From: JAAGZL01 sp050290785
GTDB lineage: Bacteria > Pseudomonadota > Gammaproteobacteria > Chromatiales > Chromatiaceae
Assembly: GCA_050290785.1 (NCBI GenBank)
Contig: JBNKIR010000051.1
Span: 26,337-90,336, forward strand
Direction of reading: 5' to 3'
DNA: 64,000 bases
A program made the translations under genes and the position numbers. The notes under the pieces are model-generated. The model was given only the letters and a program-made list of their open reading frames with translations, made no database searches and was not told where the DNA came from. Shown one piece after another: positions 48,157 to 56,278 of the stretch (position 1 is its first letter; every line of letters starts with the position of its first letter).

Positions 48157-49038
48157 TCAAAGCCCGCGCATGTAGGATGGACGCAGGGGGCGCTGGCCGC
48201 GCGTGGCCTCTGCTATCTGCAACAGCAGTTTCTCCCTGTCCTTGGGTAGATTTCCCGCCAGGGCTAGTGCATTGGAGGCGTGGTTGGAGCGGAAGATGAC
48301 GGGTTGGGGCGGATTGAGTCCCTGGATAAACCGCTCCTGTTCTCTCAGTATCGCCAGGTCATCCGGCATCTCGAAAGGCTCAGCGAATTTGCGCTGGAAC
48401 TCCTCCATTATGCTCGGATCCAGATAGAGCTGCAGTGTTGAGAGATAGGTTACCGGCGCGTCGTTTAGCAGGTCGATGGTGCCGTCGATATGTTCGTCAC
48501 TGTGGATATACCCCCCCAGGCCGAGGATGACGGTGGCCGACACCTTCATGCCGCTGTCGTGGGCCTTGTGCAGAGCAGTACCCATGCTGCGCCGCGTCGC
48601 ACCCTTGGTTATCTTTTTCAGGATGAGATCAGAGCCGGATTCGATACCGAAATAGAGCAGGCCTAGTTTGTGCTCACGCAACCTGGCCAGCTCTTCCGCG
48701 CTCTTGTGCTGGATGTTGCCGGGCGTGGCATAGCAGGAGACGCGCGTCAGGCGCGGCAGCGCCGCCGACAGTTCCTGCAGGATGGCAAGCAGATGCTCGG
48801 TAGGGAGGGCCAGGGCATCCCCGTCTGCCAGGAACACGCGTTGCGCATCCGGCCAATAGGCGGCCGCCTGACGGATGTCGGCGCACACCTCTGCAAGTGG
48901 GCGTTCCACATACCGCTTGCTGCGATACATGGCGCAGAAACTGCACTGGTTGAAGCTGCAGCCCAGGGTGGCCTGGATGATCAGGTTGTTGCCTTCGGAT
49001 GGAGGGCGGAACAGTGGTGAGTCGTAAATTAGGTTCAT
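48157..49038 (-). CDS. Radical SAM protein
   Basis: 293 aa. The cluster motif is CX4CX2C at C27, C32 and C35 (LGCSFNQCSFCAMYRSKRY); this spacing and the following GIESGSDLILKKITKG and VSATVILGLGGYIHSDEH segments fit Elp3/MiaB-like uncharacterised members. No B12, TRAM or SPASM domain follows. Substrate unknown. It ends 48 nt after the K+ channel gene in convergent orientation. Confidence 0.85.
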   Translation of the reverse strand: MNLIYDSPLFRPPSEGNNLIIQATLGCSFNQCSFCAMYRSKRYVERPLAEVCADIRQAAAYWPDAQRVFLADGDALALPTEHLLAILQELSAALPRLTRVSCYATPGNIQHKSAEELARLREHKLGLLYFGIESGSDLILKKITKGATRRSMGTALHKAHDSGMKVSATVILGLGGYIHSDEHIDGTIDLLNDAPVTYLSTLQLYLDPSIMEEFQRKFAEPFEMPDDLAILREQERFIQGLNPPQPVIFRSNHASNALALAGNLPKDREKLLLQIAEATRGQRPLRPSYMRGL

Positions 49039-49060
49039 GCTAAGAGAGCTCTGATCAATT

Positions 49061-49128
49061 CGTCATTCCCGCACAGGCGGGAATCTATCTGTCCGATTTT
49101 ACTGGATCCCCGCCTGCGTGGGGATGAC
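49061..49128. repeat. Palindromic CGTCATTCCC repeat pair
   Basis: Two inverted units, TCATTCCCGC-CAGGCGGGAAT and GGATCCCCGCCTGCGTGGGG, together open with CGTCAT and close with ATGAC. This shape is common for dispersed palindromic repeats of Proteobacteria. The 206-nt gap 49039-49244 has nothing else apparent. Confidence 0.6.
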
Positions 49129-49244
49129 AAAAATGTAATAAATCAGAGATTCCCTAAATTGTAGCGCGATTGTCCGCTATAACTAAATTTCTGCAGGGTT
49201 GTTCGATACCGCTTTGTCGGACTGGAGATATCGCAAACGCGAGA

Positions 49245-49565
49245 TTAGAAAAAATGGGATAGTATCAGCAGGCTGCCCAGGATTATCAGGACCACAGGTA
49301 CCACGGTTACCGCCTCAAAGGTCTTGCCGGTCACCATGCCGATCAGACCCTCAAAGCGGGTGCGTGTGGCAAAAGCGAGTATGCCCAGCAGCACCAGGAA
49401 GCCGCCGAAGATGCCCCGCAGCGACTTTAGCAGCTCGATCTTCTCATTACTGGAGCCTACGACACCGCCACCGATCTTGGTGAATTTGTTGCCTGCCACT
49501 ACAGGATCGTACAGGGCGACCAATACAATAGAGGCAAGAACCAGATAGATGGTGACTCTTCGCAT
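49245..49565 (-). CDS. Small membrane protein, 106 aa
   Basis: An N-terminal signal or first helix (MRRVTIYLVLASIVLVALYD) and two further helices (FGGFLVLLGILAFATRTR, VVPVVLIILGSLLILSHFF). A glycine-rich segment (KIGGGVVGSSNEK) lies between. No cysteines. No family recognised and no operon partner on the strand within 80 nt. Confidence 0.65.
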   Translation of the reverse strand: MRRVTIYLVLASIVLVALYDPVVAGNKFTKIGGGVVGSSNEKIELLKSLRGIFGGFLVLLGILAFATRTRFEGLIGMVTGKTFEAVTVVPVVLIILGSLLILSHFF

Positions 49566-49646
49566 CGCATCATTCTCTTTATGGATTGAAGTGGATTCTT
49601 TGCCGCTAATTCTAGTTCATCATCGCCGCTATGCCAGCCCCCGCCT

Positions 49647-50075
49647 CTAACTGGTTATATACTTTTCCAGCACCTCAATGGTGAACTGTTGATCTGAGAT
49701 CACGGCCTTGACGATGTCGCCGATGGATATGAGTCCCACAACCTTGTCGTTATCCACGATGGGCAGATGGCGGACGCGTTTTTCAGTCATGAGGGCCATA
49801 CACTCATCTGCAGAGTTATCCAGGGAGCAGCATATCACCCTGCTGGTCATCACCTCGCGCACGCTGGTCTCTTTTGAAGATAGTCCCTTCAGTGCCATCT
49901 TGCGGGCATGATCGCGTTCGGAAAAGAGACCTTTGACCCGGTCTCCCTCCATGACCAGAAGTGCGCCTATCCCCTTTTCTGCCATCAGTTCGAGTGCCTC
50001 GAATACCGTCTTATCGGGGTTGATGGACCAGATTTTATCTCCTTTGCCGGCCAGAATATCTCTCGTTCTGATCAT
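49647..50075 (-). CDS. CBS-domain pair protein
   Basis: 142 aa made of two CBS motifs only: DKTVFEALELMAEKGIGALL...VKGLFSERDHARKM and SADECMALMTEKRVRHLPIV...VVGLISIGDIVKAV. Such stand-alone CBS pairs bind adenosyl ligands (AMP, ATP, SAM) and regulate partners. The SERDHARK and HLPIVDND motifs are common in this small-protein family. Partner not evident. Confidence 0.88.
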   Translation of the reverse strand: MIRTRDILAGKGDKIWSINPDKTVFEALELMAEKGIGALLVMEGDRVKGLFSERDHARKMALKGLSSKETSVREVMTSRVICCSLDNSADECMALMTEKRVRHLPIVDNDKVVGLISIGDIVKAVISDQQFTIEVLEKYITS

Positions 50076-50199
50076 TCCGCTCCTCCCGTGTTTTTCATGG
50101 CTGTTAGTTTGAAGATAGCAGGTTTAGGGAGATTGCCAATGAGAACTATTACTATTTAGTCTTTATGATTTATGTAACGCTTTGAAAAAAAGAGTATTT

Positions 50200-50661
50200 T
50201 TATCCACCATACATACTCTCAAATCTACCGGGGCTGAAGCCGTCCATCCTCTGTTTCCCCACCAGGATAATGGGCACGCCGTTGCCCTTAAGCCTTTTGT
50301 AGTCGCGGCGCCCCTTCTGGCTGGTCTCTATATCGTACTCACTGAAGGGGATCCCGTTTTTTCTGAAGTAACTCTTGGCCTTTTTACAAATACCGCACCA
50401 GACTGCGCTGTACATGACGACCGTTTTCCCGGTAATGGAAGGTTTTGTGCCCGTGGTGGCAGAGGTCGCCGGCTGATCAACGCTGGAGTACGTGTTTGTG
50501 GCCTTCGGCTGTACTGTTTCCGCCTCGCCCTGTGGTGGCGGACTGCTGGAAAAGTGGGTGCTGCCATCCGCGTCCACCCACTTATATATCTGGCAGAACG
50601 AGCTGCCTGGAAGCAGCAGTGACGCCGAGATGAGCAGGGCGGATATGACCTTTGTCGGCAT
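50200..50661 (-). CDS. DUF4124/glutaredoxin periplasmic protein
   Basis: 153 aa. Signal peptide (VISALLISASLLLPGSSFCQ), then a short DUF4124-like module (IYKWVDADGSTHFSSSPPP), a Ser/Thr-rich linker, and a glutaredoxin-like domain with redox pair C89-C92 in YSAVWCGICKKAKSYFRK and NGVPIILVGKQRMDGFSPG. Probably a periplasmic thiol/disulfide protein. It is 13 nt downstream of the O-acetylhomoserine sulfhydrylase gene. Confidence 0.85.
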   Translation of the reverse strand: MPTKVISALLISASLLLPGSSFCQIYKWVDADGSTHFSSSPPPQGEAETVQPKATNTYSSVDQPATSATTGTKPSITGKTVVMYSAVWCGICKKAKSYFRKNGIPFSEYDIETSQKGRRDYKRLKGNGVPIILVGKQRMDGFSPGRFESMYGG

Positions 50662-50674
50662 GATCAGTAACCCC

Positions 50675-51955
50675 TCAAACGGCCGTCACTCTATCCAGGG
50701 CCTGATCGATATCGGCGATGATGTCATCGATATGTTCTATCCCCACAGATATGCGCACCAGACCCTCGGAAACACCGGCGCTCTCCAGCTCTTCCGGGCT
50801 GAGTTGCCGGTGGGTGGTGGAGGCGGGATGACAGGCCAGGGACTTGGCGTCGCCGATATTCACCAGGCGCAGGATCATCTGCAGGGCGTCGATAAACTGG
50901 CCGCCGGCCCTGCTGCCGCCCTTGATGTCAAAGCTCAGGATGCCGGAGGCCTGTCCTTTGGTGATCTTCTGGCAGGTGGGGTAGTAGGGGCTCTCTTCCA
51001 ATGCCGCATAGTTCACCCGTTCCACCTTGGGATGCTGCTGCAGGTGGCGCGCCACCCGGATGGCGTTCTCGCAGTGACGTTCCATGCGCAGCCCCAGGGT
51101 CTCCAGACCCTGCAGGATCAGAAAGGCGCTGTGGGGCGAGAGTGCCGCTCCGGTGTTGCGCAGCGGCACCACCCGGCAACGGCCGATGTACGCCGCTGCG
51201 CCGAACGCCTCGGTATAGACCACGCCGTGATAGGATGGGTCAGGGCGGTTGAACATGGGGAAGCGTTCATCATTGGCCGCCCAGTCGAATTTGCCGGAAT
51301 CTATGATAATGCCGCCGATGGTGGTGCCATGCCCCCCGATGTATTTGGTCAGGGAGTGGATCACGATGTCCGCGCCGAACCGGAACGGCTGGCACAGATA
51401 GGGGGTGGCCACCGTGTTGTCGACCATAAGAGGTACGCCGTGTCTGTGGGCTATGTCGGCCAGCCGCTCCAGGTCCACGATGTTGCCCGCCGGGTTGCCG
51501 ATGGACTCGCAGAAGATGGCGCGGGTTTTCTCATCGATCAGCTTCTCCAGGCCGGTGTAGTCATCGTGTGAGGCCATGCGCACATCTATCCCCTGTTGCG
51601 GGAAGGTGTGGGCGAACAGGTTGTAGGTGCCGCCATAGAGTTGGCTGGTGCTGACGATGTTGTCGCCTGCGGATGTTATGCACTGGATGGCGTAGGTGAT
51701 GGCCGCCATGCCGGAGGCCACGGCCAGCGCGCCGATGCCGCCCTCCATCTCCGCCAGCCGCTGCTCCAGCACCGCCGTGGTCGGGTTCATGATCCGGGTA
51801 TAGATGTTGCCCGGCACCTTCAGGTCGAACAGGTCGGCCCCGTGTTGGGTATCATCGAATGTATAGGAAGTGGTCTGATAGATCGGTACGGCGGCGGCCT
51901 TGGTGGTAGGCTCTGATTCGTACCCGTGATGCAGCGCCAGTGACTCTAATTTCAT
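50675..51955 (-). CDS. metY: O-acetylhomoserine sulfhydrylase (aminocarboxypropyltransferase)
   Basis: 426 aa, a Cys/Met-metabolism PLP enzyme. The PLP lysine lies in VIHSLTKYIGGHGTTIGG; AIFCESIGNPAGNIVDLERL and GVVYTEAFGAAAYIGRCRVV are MetY-like. It uses sulfide and O-acetylhomoserine to make homocysteine. The long C-terminal region favours MetY over MetB. No SAM riboswitch is visible upstream; only ~50 nt of leader precede the repeat region. Confidence 0.9.
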   Translation of the reverse strand: MKLESLALHHGYESEPTTKAAAVPIYQTTSYTFDDTQHGADLFDLKVPGNIYTRIMNPTTAVLEQRLAEMEGGIGALAVASGMAAITYAIQCITSAGDNIVSTSQLYGGTYNLFAHTFPQQGIDVRMASHDDYTGLEKLIDEKTRAIFCESIGNPAGNIVDLERLADIAHRHGVPLMVDNTVATPYLCQPFRFGADIVIHSLTKYIGGHGTTIGGIIIDSGKFDWAANDERFPMFNRPDPSYHGVVYTEAFGAAAYIGRCRVVPLRNTGAALSPHSAFLILQGLETLGLRMERHCENAIRVARHLQQHPKVERVNYAALEESPYYPTCQKITKGQASGILSFDIKGGSRAGGQFIDALQMILRLVNIGDAKSLACHPASTTHRQLSPEELESAGVSEGLVRISVGIEHIDDIIADIDQALDRVTAV

Positions 51956-52010
51956 CTCTCTCTCGCTTTGGTTGTTTTAATTACAGCAACTACTAGATAA
52001 CACTATAGCT

Positions 52011-52043
52011 CGTCATCCCGCGACTTGATCGCGGGATTCAGGG
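52011..52043. repeat. Dispersed palindrome CGTCATCCCGCGACT..., copy A
   Basis: CGTCATCCCGCGA, a short spacer, then TCGCGGGATTCAGGG. The two arms CCCGCGA/TCGCGGG pair perfectly. It is one of three copies in the window (52011, 52074, 56712). The ~336-nt gap 51956-52291 is filled by this repeat, copy B and a REP-like hairpin; no gene is supported there. Confidence 0.7.
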
Positions 52044-52073
52044 CAGAATAGTACCTTACTATGAAAAAAACCA

Positions 52074-52105
52074 CGTCATCCCGCGACTCGATCGCGGGAT
52101 CCAGG
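52074..52105. repeat. Dispersed palindrome CGTCATCCCGCGACT..., copy B
   Basis: Same arms as copy A, CCCGCGA and TCGCGGG, followed by ATCCAGG. It is preceded by AAAAAACCA, as is the copy at 56712, so the unit extends somewhat beyond the palindrome. Confidence 0.75.
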
Positions 52106-52199
52106 TGCGGACGATGGTTTTTGGCTTGGTTTATGTCTTATGGAATCCATCTCCCAGGGGGCTGGGTTCCTACCGCAGAGGAGGGTTTCGATTTTGTTT

Positions 52200-52231
52200 G
52201 TAGGAGCCAGCTCTTGCAGGCGCAAGCAGTC
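52200..52231 (+). repeat. REP-like GTAGGAGC hairpin
   Basis: GTAGGAGCCAGCTCTTGC, then GCAAGCAG; stem CTTGC at 52213-52217 with GCAAG at 52222-52226. The GTAGGAGC head is the typical mark of gammaproteobacterial REP elements. A single copy is recognised here. Confidence 0.5.
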
Positions 52232-52287
52232 GCCCCCTGTAGAGCAGTAACCAACGGAGAAAAAGCTGGCCAGAGAGTAATGTCTCA

Positions 52288-52317
52288 AATATTAGCGGAA
52301 ATGCCTCTCAGTCCCTG
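52288..52317. repeat. Imperfect ~28-nt repeat at the 3' end of this gene and at 52782-52811
   Basis: AATATTAGCGGAAATGCCTC at 52288 matches AATATTAGCGAAAATTCTTC at 52782, both followed by TC-rich sequence. The copies sit at the 3' ends of the two adjacent minus-strand genes, so they may be recombination or gene-capture scars. Similarity is read by eye, about 70 percent. Confidence 0.4.
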
Positions 52318-52693
52318 TTGTATTCTGATTCGGGCATAATTCAGGACGTTGGGTGCAGACCTTTTCATATTCCTTCCAATCTTGTTCAATTTGCAACTGA
52401 TTCTGGATGTAGATAAGGCATAACGAGAGAACCATTGCAACCAAAGACACGCCACCTGCAAACAACCCTGAAGAAAATCGTGGAGCAGGGCCAAACAAAA
52501 AACCACAGATAAAGAAGATGACCGTCATCAGGGCGCTTATCACTATATATATAAGCCCGAGACCAACGCATCCAAAGCTTTCGCAACTGAAAATAGTTCG
52601 TAACCAGTCATTTGAAATAGCTATTACGAATATTGCTGCGACTATTGTTGCCAAGACGAGTACAACGTACCTGAATTTTCCAACTCTATTCAT
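52292..52693 (-). CDS. Hypothetical membrane protein
   Basis: 133 aa with three membrane helices (YVVLVLATIVAAIFVIAISN, GLGLIYIVISALMTVIFFIC, LFAGGVSLVAMVLSLCLIYI) and a cytoplasmic or periplasmic tail with two cysteines (KVCTQRPELCPNQ). AT-rich codon use and repeats on both sides suggest acquired DNA. Not recognised. Confidence 0.6.
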   Translation of the reverse strand: MNRVGKFRYVVLVLATIVAAIFVIAISNDWLRTIFSCESFGCVGLGLIYIVISALMTVIFFICGFLFGPAPRFSSGLFAGGVSLVAMVLSLCLIYIQNQLQIEQDWKEYEKVCTQRPELCPNQNTTGTERHFR

Positions 52694-52813
52694 ATGCGTC
52701 TTTTGTCTTCATATTTGAAGTGCGGCACGAACCAATCCCCTGCATACTTCAGAAAAAACTGGTCTGAGATCAATTGTATTCAATATTAGCGAAAATTCTT
52801 CTCTGACCGTGGT

Positions 52814-53347
52814 TTATTTATATTTTGCAGGAACATAAGTCATATATTTCAGTGCTTCTTTTCCTTCCTTTTCTGTACCTTGAACCCAGTAACGTTTGTA
52901 TTTTGCATTGGTTTCAGGATACACAACAGGTGTGCCTCCTGTGTACATTATTCCCATTTCTGTATTGCTTGACTGAAGTGACTGTGAAAATCCTATGTAA
53001 TAGTCCTTACCGTTTTTCACGTTTAATGTATAACTGGAGCTATTTTTATTAGCTCCAGTTATATCTGCATGTAACCAATGCGTACTTTCGGATATGGTGT
53101 ATTGACCTTCAGATGCCTGAAACCAGGAATAATATTCCTGGGGTAGTGCAACTACTTCTTTCCCATTAACTTTTACTGAATTAGCACTGGTCGCACTATC
53201 TATTTTAAAGTGCAAGATGTAGATGGTGGCCTTGTCTTTATTAACTTGTGGTTTTGGTGCCTCAGCATAGCCAGGGCCTTTTGGCAGGGTATGGCAGGCA
53301 GTTATAACAACAGCCAGCAAAAAATATATAGGTAATTTAAGCTTCAC
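52814..53347 (-). CDS. DUF2846-like lipoprotein
   Basis: 177 aa. Lipoprotein signal with Cys18 (LLAVVITAC). The body resembles DUF2846: KATIYILHFKIDSATSANSV, a conserved G-K-E-V loop, WFQASEGQYTISESTHWLH and KNGKDYYIGFSQ. A beta-rich envelope protein of unknown function. Low G+C compared with the flanking core genes. Confidence 0.7.
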   Translation of the reverse strand: MKLKLPIYFLLAVVITACHTLPKGPGYAEAPKPQVNKDKATIYILHFKIDSATSANSVKVNGKEVVALPQEYYSWFQASEGQYTISESTHWLHADITGANKNSSSYTLNVKNGKDYYIGFSQSLQSSNTEMGIMYTGGTPVVYPETNAKYKRYWVQGTEKEGKEALKYMTYVPAKYK

Positions 53348-53528
53348 TATCTATTCCTTACCGATTCTTCAAACCAATGGGTCAGAATACTTGAAAATAC
53401 GTAATTCTTCTAAAAAAGGAGAAGTGCTTATTTTTTTCACATCTTGATATTAATTTGATATTCTCTTGAGGATCCGAATCTAATTCGGGATGGAATAAAT
53501 AGTAACTATATTTCAAGGAGAGATATTC

Positions 53529-54197
53529 ATGCTTCATTTACCCACCACACGTATATTATTTCTGACCATGGCTATTATTTATGGCCAGGCGGCATTTGGT
53601 CTTACTGTCAACGTAGACTTCGAAGGCAATCCTGCAACCGATGCAACCTATAACGGCGATGACGGCATACTGAGTTCTACTGGAGGCACAGTCTGGAACT
53701 CTCTTTCACAGCCTGGGAACACCCTTTTATTGGATGAATTTGGGAATCAAACGAGCATAGGAATTACCATGCAGGGCAGTCAATATCCAGGATCGGAAAT
53801 GGCAACAAACTCATTGCAAGACTCTGGAACATCGGATTGGATCGCAATCACAGGCCTTAACCCAAGTCTTACATACACCCTGGCCATATATGCAATGGAA
53901 AACTCAAGTGGTATTGTAGTAGATGCCACTGGCCCATACACTCATAGTTTTTACATGAATATGGAACCCACCTATGTCATGCCTGGGGATGAAGGTAAGG
54001 ACTTTGACATTTGTGATGGCGTGATCCCTTTTGACCTGGGTGGAGGTATATACGGAATTCAGTTTGAACACGTGGATGGCGGCATTGCCGGCCTTCAGCT
54101 CCAGGCATCTCCGGTTCCATTACCTGCGGCCTTTTGGCTGTTCGGTTCCGGTCTGCTGGGTATGTTAGGATTAAACAAACGTAAGAAGCTAGCGTAG
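53529..54197 (+). CDS. PEP-CTERM (VPLPA-type) secreted protein
   Basis: 222 aa. N-terminal signal peptide (TTRILFLTMAIIYGQAAFG) and a C-terminal sorting signal VPLPAAFWLFGSGLLGMLGL followed by NKRKK: proline motif, membrane helix, basic tail. Such proteins are processed by an exosortase and anchored or released at the surface. The middle is beta-rich with no known enzyme motif. No exosortase (EpsH/XrtA) gene is in the window. Ribosome binding site AAGGAG is strong. Confidence 0.88.
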   Translation: MLHLPTTRILFLTMAIIYGQAAFGLTVNVDFEGNPATDATYNGDDGILSSTGGTVWNSLSQPGNTLLLDEFGNQTSIGITMQGSQYPGSEMATNSLQDSGTSDWIAITGLNPSLTYTLAIYAMENSSGIVVDATGPYTHSFYMNMEPTYVMPGDEGKDFDICDGVIPFDLGGGIYGIQFEHVDGGIAGLQLQASPVPLPAAFWLFGSGLLGMLGLNKRKKLA

Positions 54198-54204
54198 ATT
54201 ATTA

Positions 54205-54230
54205 AAGACGGCTCCGTTGGGAGTCGTCTT
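54205..54230 (+). terminator. Weak terminator-like hairpin after the PEP-CTERM gene
   Basis: AAGACGGCTCC pairs with GGAGTCGTCTT (one G-T pair, 4-nt loop), but only a short T run (CATTT) follows. Confidence 0.55.
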
Positions 54231-54318
54231 CATTTATGCAGAATAAAAGGGGGCAGACCACAATGTTCCCTTTCTATATAGGATCTGCCGTTGGAATTTC
54301 CCCGTCGCACTGCCACCA

Positions 54319-54951
54319 TTATCTCCATTCGAATACGCCATCAAACACGACACAATCCGTTACCGACATAGATGCGTCATCAATGTAGATTTGCTGTTTA
54401 TCCGAGATGGGGTAGCTCAGGTATTCCGAACAATCCGCACTTTGCCCAGTGCCGACAACAACCTCAATGCCCGGCTTCAGTCTGCAGCGTACCAACTTGT
54501 CCAGGGGCGACCACTGGTAACAAATTTCATAATCGGAGCGATAGGTGGAAACCTTTCCTGCCGGTTTATGAAACGCCCACCATTTGCCAAGCTTGCTGTT
54601 TGGGTTGGTGCTGTTCCATGCCCGAAAGATCATGATGCCGGAACTTTTGCTTTTGTAGACTTTGCCCTGACAGAGCTTGCCTTGTTTGGGCCCACCGAGC
54701 GCTTCACTCAGGAGCCGTTCATTGTCGGCCGGCTCGAACTTTTTTGCCAGACGGGCGGGAAGGTCGACACTGCCTGCGCATGACGGCGTGGCAGTGTCCG
54801 ATGCAGGCCGCTCAAGCTTGTGGCTGGCGCATCCGTACAGAGCGAGAAGAAGTATCGTGAATAGTGAAACCAAGGGGGCAGAGTGCTTGCAAGCACTTGA
54901 TCCCCCGGAATTTGGATTTTTCAACAACTCTGACCCCTTGATTTTCTTCAT
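54319..54951 (-). CDS. Lipoprotein with repeat-derived N-terminus
   Basis: 210 aa. The lipobox is LLLALYGC with Cys41. The first ~30 residues are encoded by a palindromic repeat (54872-54939), an unusual leader with no clear signal charge before it, so the original start may have been lost. The mature part has no recognised domain; four to five cysteines (QGKLCQGKVYKSK, YEICYQW, RCRLK, SADCSEYL) suggest disulfides. Start overlaps the stop of the HExxH-like gene by 4 nt, so translation is coupled. Possibly part of that locus. Confidence 0.65.
   Translation of the reverse strand: MKKIKGSELLKNPNSGGSSACKHSAPLVSLFTILLLALYGCASHKLERPASDTATPSCAGSVDLPARLAKKFEPADNERLLSEALGGPKQGKLCQGKVYKSKSSGIMIFRAWNSTNPNSKLGKWWAFHKPAGKVSTYRSDYEICYQWSPLDKLVRCRLKPGIEVVVGTGQSADCSEYLSYPISDKQQIYIDDASMSVTDCVVFDGVFEWR
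54872..54939. repeat. 68-bp palindromic element with AAGGGG(T/G)CAGAG ends
   Basis: Left end AAGGGGGCAGAG at 54872-54883, right end reads AAGGGGTCAGAG on the minus strand at 54928-54939: 12-bp inverted ends with one mismatch. Inside is the perfect palindrome AGTGCTTGCAAGCACT. Partial copies of the end motif occur at 54247-54257 and 56636-56646. It lies inside the 5' part of the lipoprotein frame. Confidence 0.65.
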
Positions 54952-56159
54952 CTCATATCATGCACCAGCATCCTGCGACCTTTGTTTTTCTGCATATATG
55001 CAGGCAGACAGAAGTTATATGGTTGATTGCTGAAGTCCATATCCTGAACAAAAGGATAAAGATCTTTTAAGGCTTCATCCACGCACGCCAGGAGATAGCT
55101 CTTAAAATCCTCTCCATATTGGGTTAGGTTGCCTATTGCACTTAAGTAGCTACCATCCAGCCGCATGCGTTGAACAATATATCCCAGTCTGCCGCTTATC
55201 TCTATTTGCTCTTGATTCGTGAGAGTAGAGATATTTTCAATAGCAGTGCTCAATGTTTCACATATAGCCACTTCGGTAAAAACGCCATGGAATATGGTAT
55301 AGATATCACGCTTGTCCCACTGGTTCTCGGTGAAGTCGGAAATTTTCTGGTGAGGGTCGCCCTTGAACAGATGTGATCTGTCCGCCGTCAGAAAAGAAAA
55401 AATGACATGGCCGCATTGATGCGACATTTCCTCCAGAAAAAATATGAGGCTCGCTTCATCTTTTGTTTCGACATTTAGAAAGGCCACGCCTTGGGCGGTT
55501 TCCGAGGCGAAAGAGTTGATTTTATCTGCACGGGTAACGATTATTCCTCTGCAGCAGCGATTGATTTCCGTGAATAAATGCCGGTTGCAGATTTTCAATG
55601 CCTGGTAAGCCTGATCATAGGTACACACCACATCTTCGTGACACAGCTTTGCCTGCTTAGGCTGGCACCTGTTTCCTTCTCTATCCCAGTACAGATCGTC
55701 GAACAGGGAATTCCTGCATGTCATAAGCATGGATGATTCGTATGTTGCCGGACGAAGTTTATAGAAATCCTTATTGATCTCATCCGAAAGCTCCACACTG
55801 ACTCCGTTTGCATTTTTTCGCAAAACAACCGGATACCAGGTACAGGGATCCAGGTTATCAATCATGCCCAGATCAGGGAAAACAAGCTGGCCGGATGTGT
55901 TGGTGTAGGCCCTAAGGCTGAATGTATTTTCTCTGGCCAGCACTTTTGCGGCCAAAGCAGACGGTATAAACCCCTCTGGATTTTCCTGATTAAAACAGGC
56001 GAACAAAGCCGGCTCTAAAAAGCAGTCGTCATCATTAAAATCAAGAATCTCAAATATATCGGGTGAAAAACGATGTGTGATGTTGCGTCCAAGATTAGAG
56101 TAAAACTTCAGCCCCTCATCAATCGGACTCGTAAAGCTATTCCAATCAAGCCATTCCAT
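54948..56159 (-). CDS. HExxH-family (alpha-KG peptide hydroxylase-like) protein
   Basis: 403 aa from ATG 56159 (GAGGGG lies 7 nt upstream; an ATG at 56165 is too close to it). Metal motif HQCGH at about 247-251 in FFLEEMSHQCGHVIFSFLTA, i.e. HExxH with Gln for Glu. Downstream, IYTIFHGVFTEVAICETL matches the 'L-H-G-x-Y-x-x-x-A-V' segment that follows HExxH in the peptide beta-hydroxylase family associated with RiPPs and FxsB-type proteins. The N-terminal 200 residues are unassigned. It follows the 85-aa gene by 113-120 nt and overlaps the lipoprotein start. Confidence 0.6.
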   Translation of the reverse strand: MEWLDWNSFTSPIDEGLKFYSNLGRNITHRFSPDIFEILDFNDDDCFLEPALFACFNQENPEGFIPSALAAKVLARENTFSLRAYTNTSGQLVFPDLGMIDNLDPCTWYPVVLRKNANGVSVELSDEINKDFYKLRPATYESSMLMTCRNSLFDDLYWDREGNRCQPKQAKLCHEDVVCTYDQAYQALKICNRHLFTEINRCCRGIIVTRADKINSFASETAQGVAFLNVETKDEASLIFFLEEMSHQCGHVIFSFLTADRSHLFKGDPHQKISDFTENQWDKRDIYTIFHGVFTEVAICETLSTAIENISTLTNQEQIEISGRLGYIVQRMRLDGSYLSAIGNLTQYGEDFKSYLLACVDEALKDLYPFVQDMDFSNQPYNFCLPAYMQKNKGRRMLVHDMR

Positions 56160-56278
56160 GACCATACCCCTCAGTGGTTAGAAATCCTTTGTTTAGAGCT
56201 TTATTGCAAAGCCCCAGCTACAACCGCTGACTATGTAATGCTGAATCACAGATTGCAGCTGGAGTGTTGCTATCCGCT

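Noticed and set aside
51956..52010. SAM riboswitch before metY
   Set aside because: The leader between the gene and the first repeat is too short and shows no recognisable aptamer.
52061..52339. 92-aa plus-strand frame beginning MKKTTSSRDSIAGS
   Set aside because: Its sequence is the dispersed palindrome copy B and the REP-like hairpin; no domain or ribosome binding site supports it.
54450..54783. Plus-strand frames opposite the lipoprotein at 54319
   Set aside because: They are antisense shadows with no family features; the minus-strand gene has a lipobox and is coupled to its neighbour.
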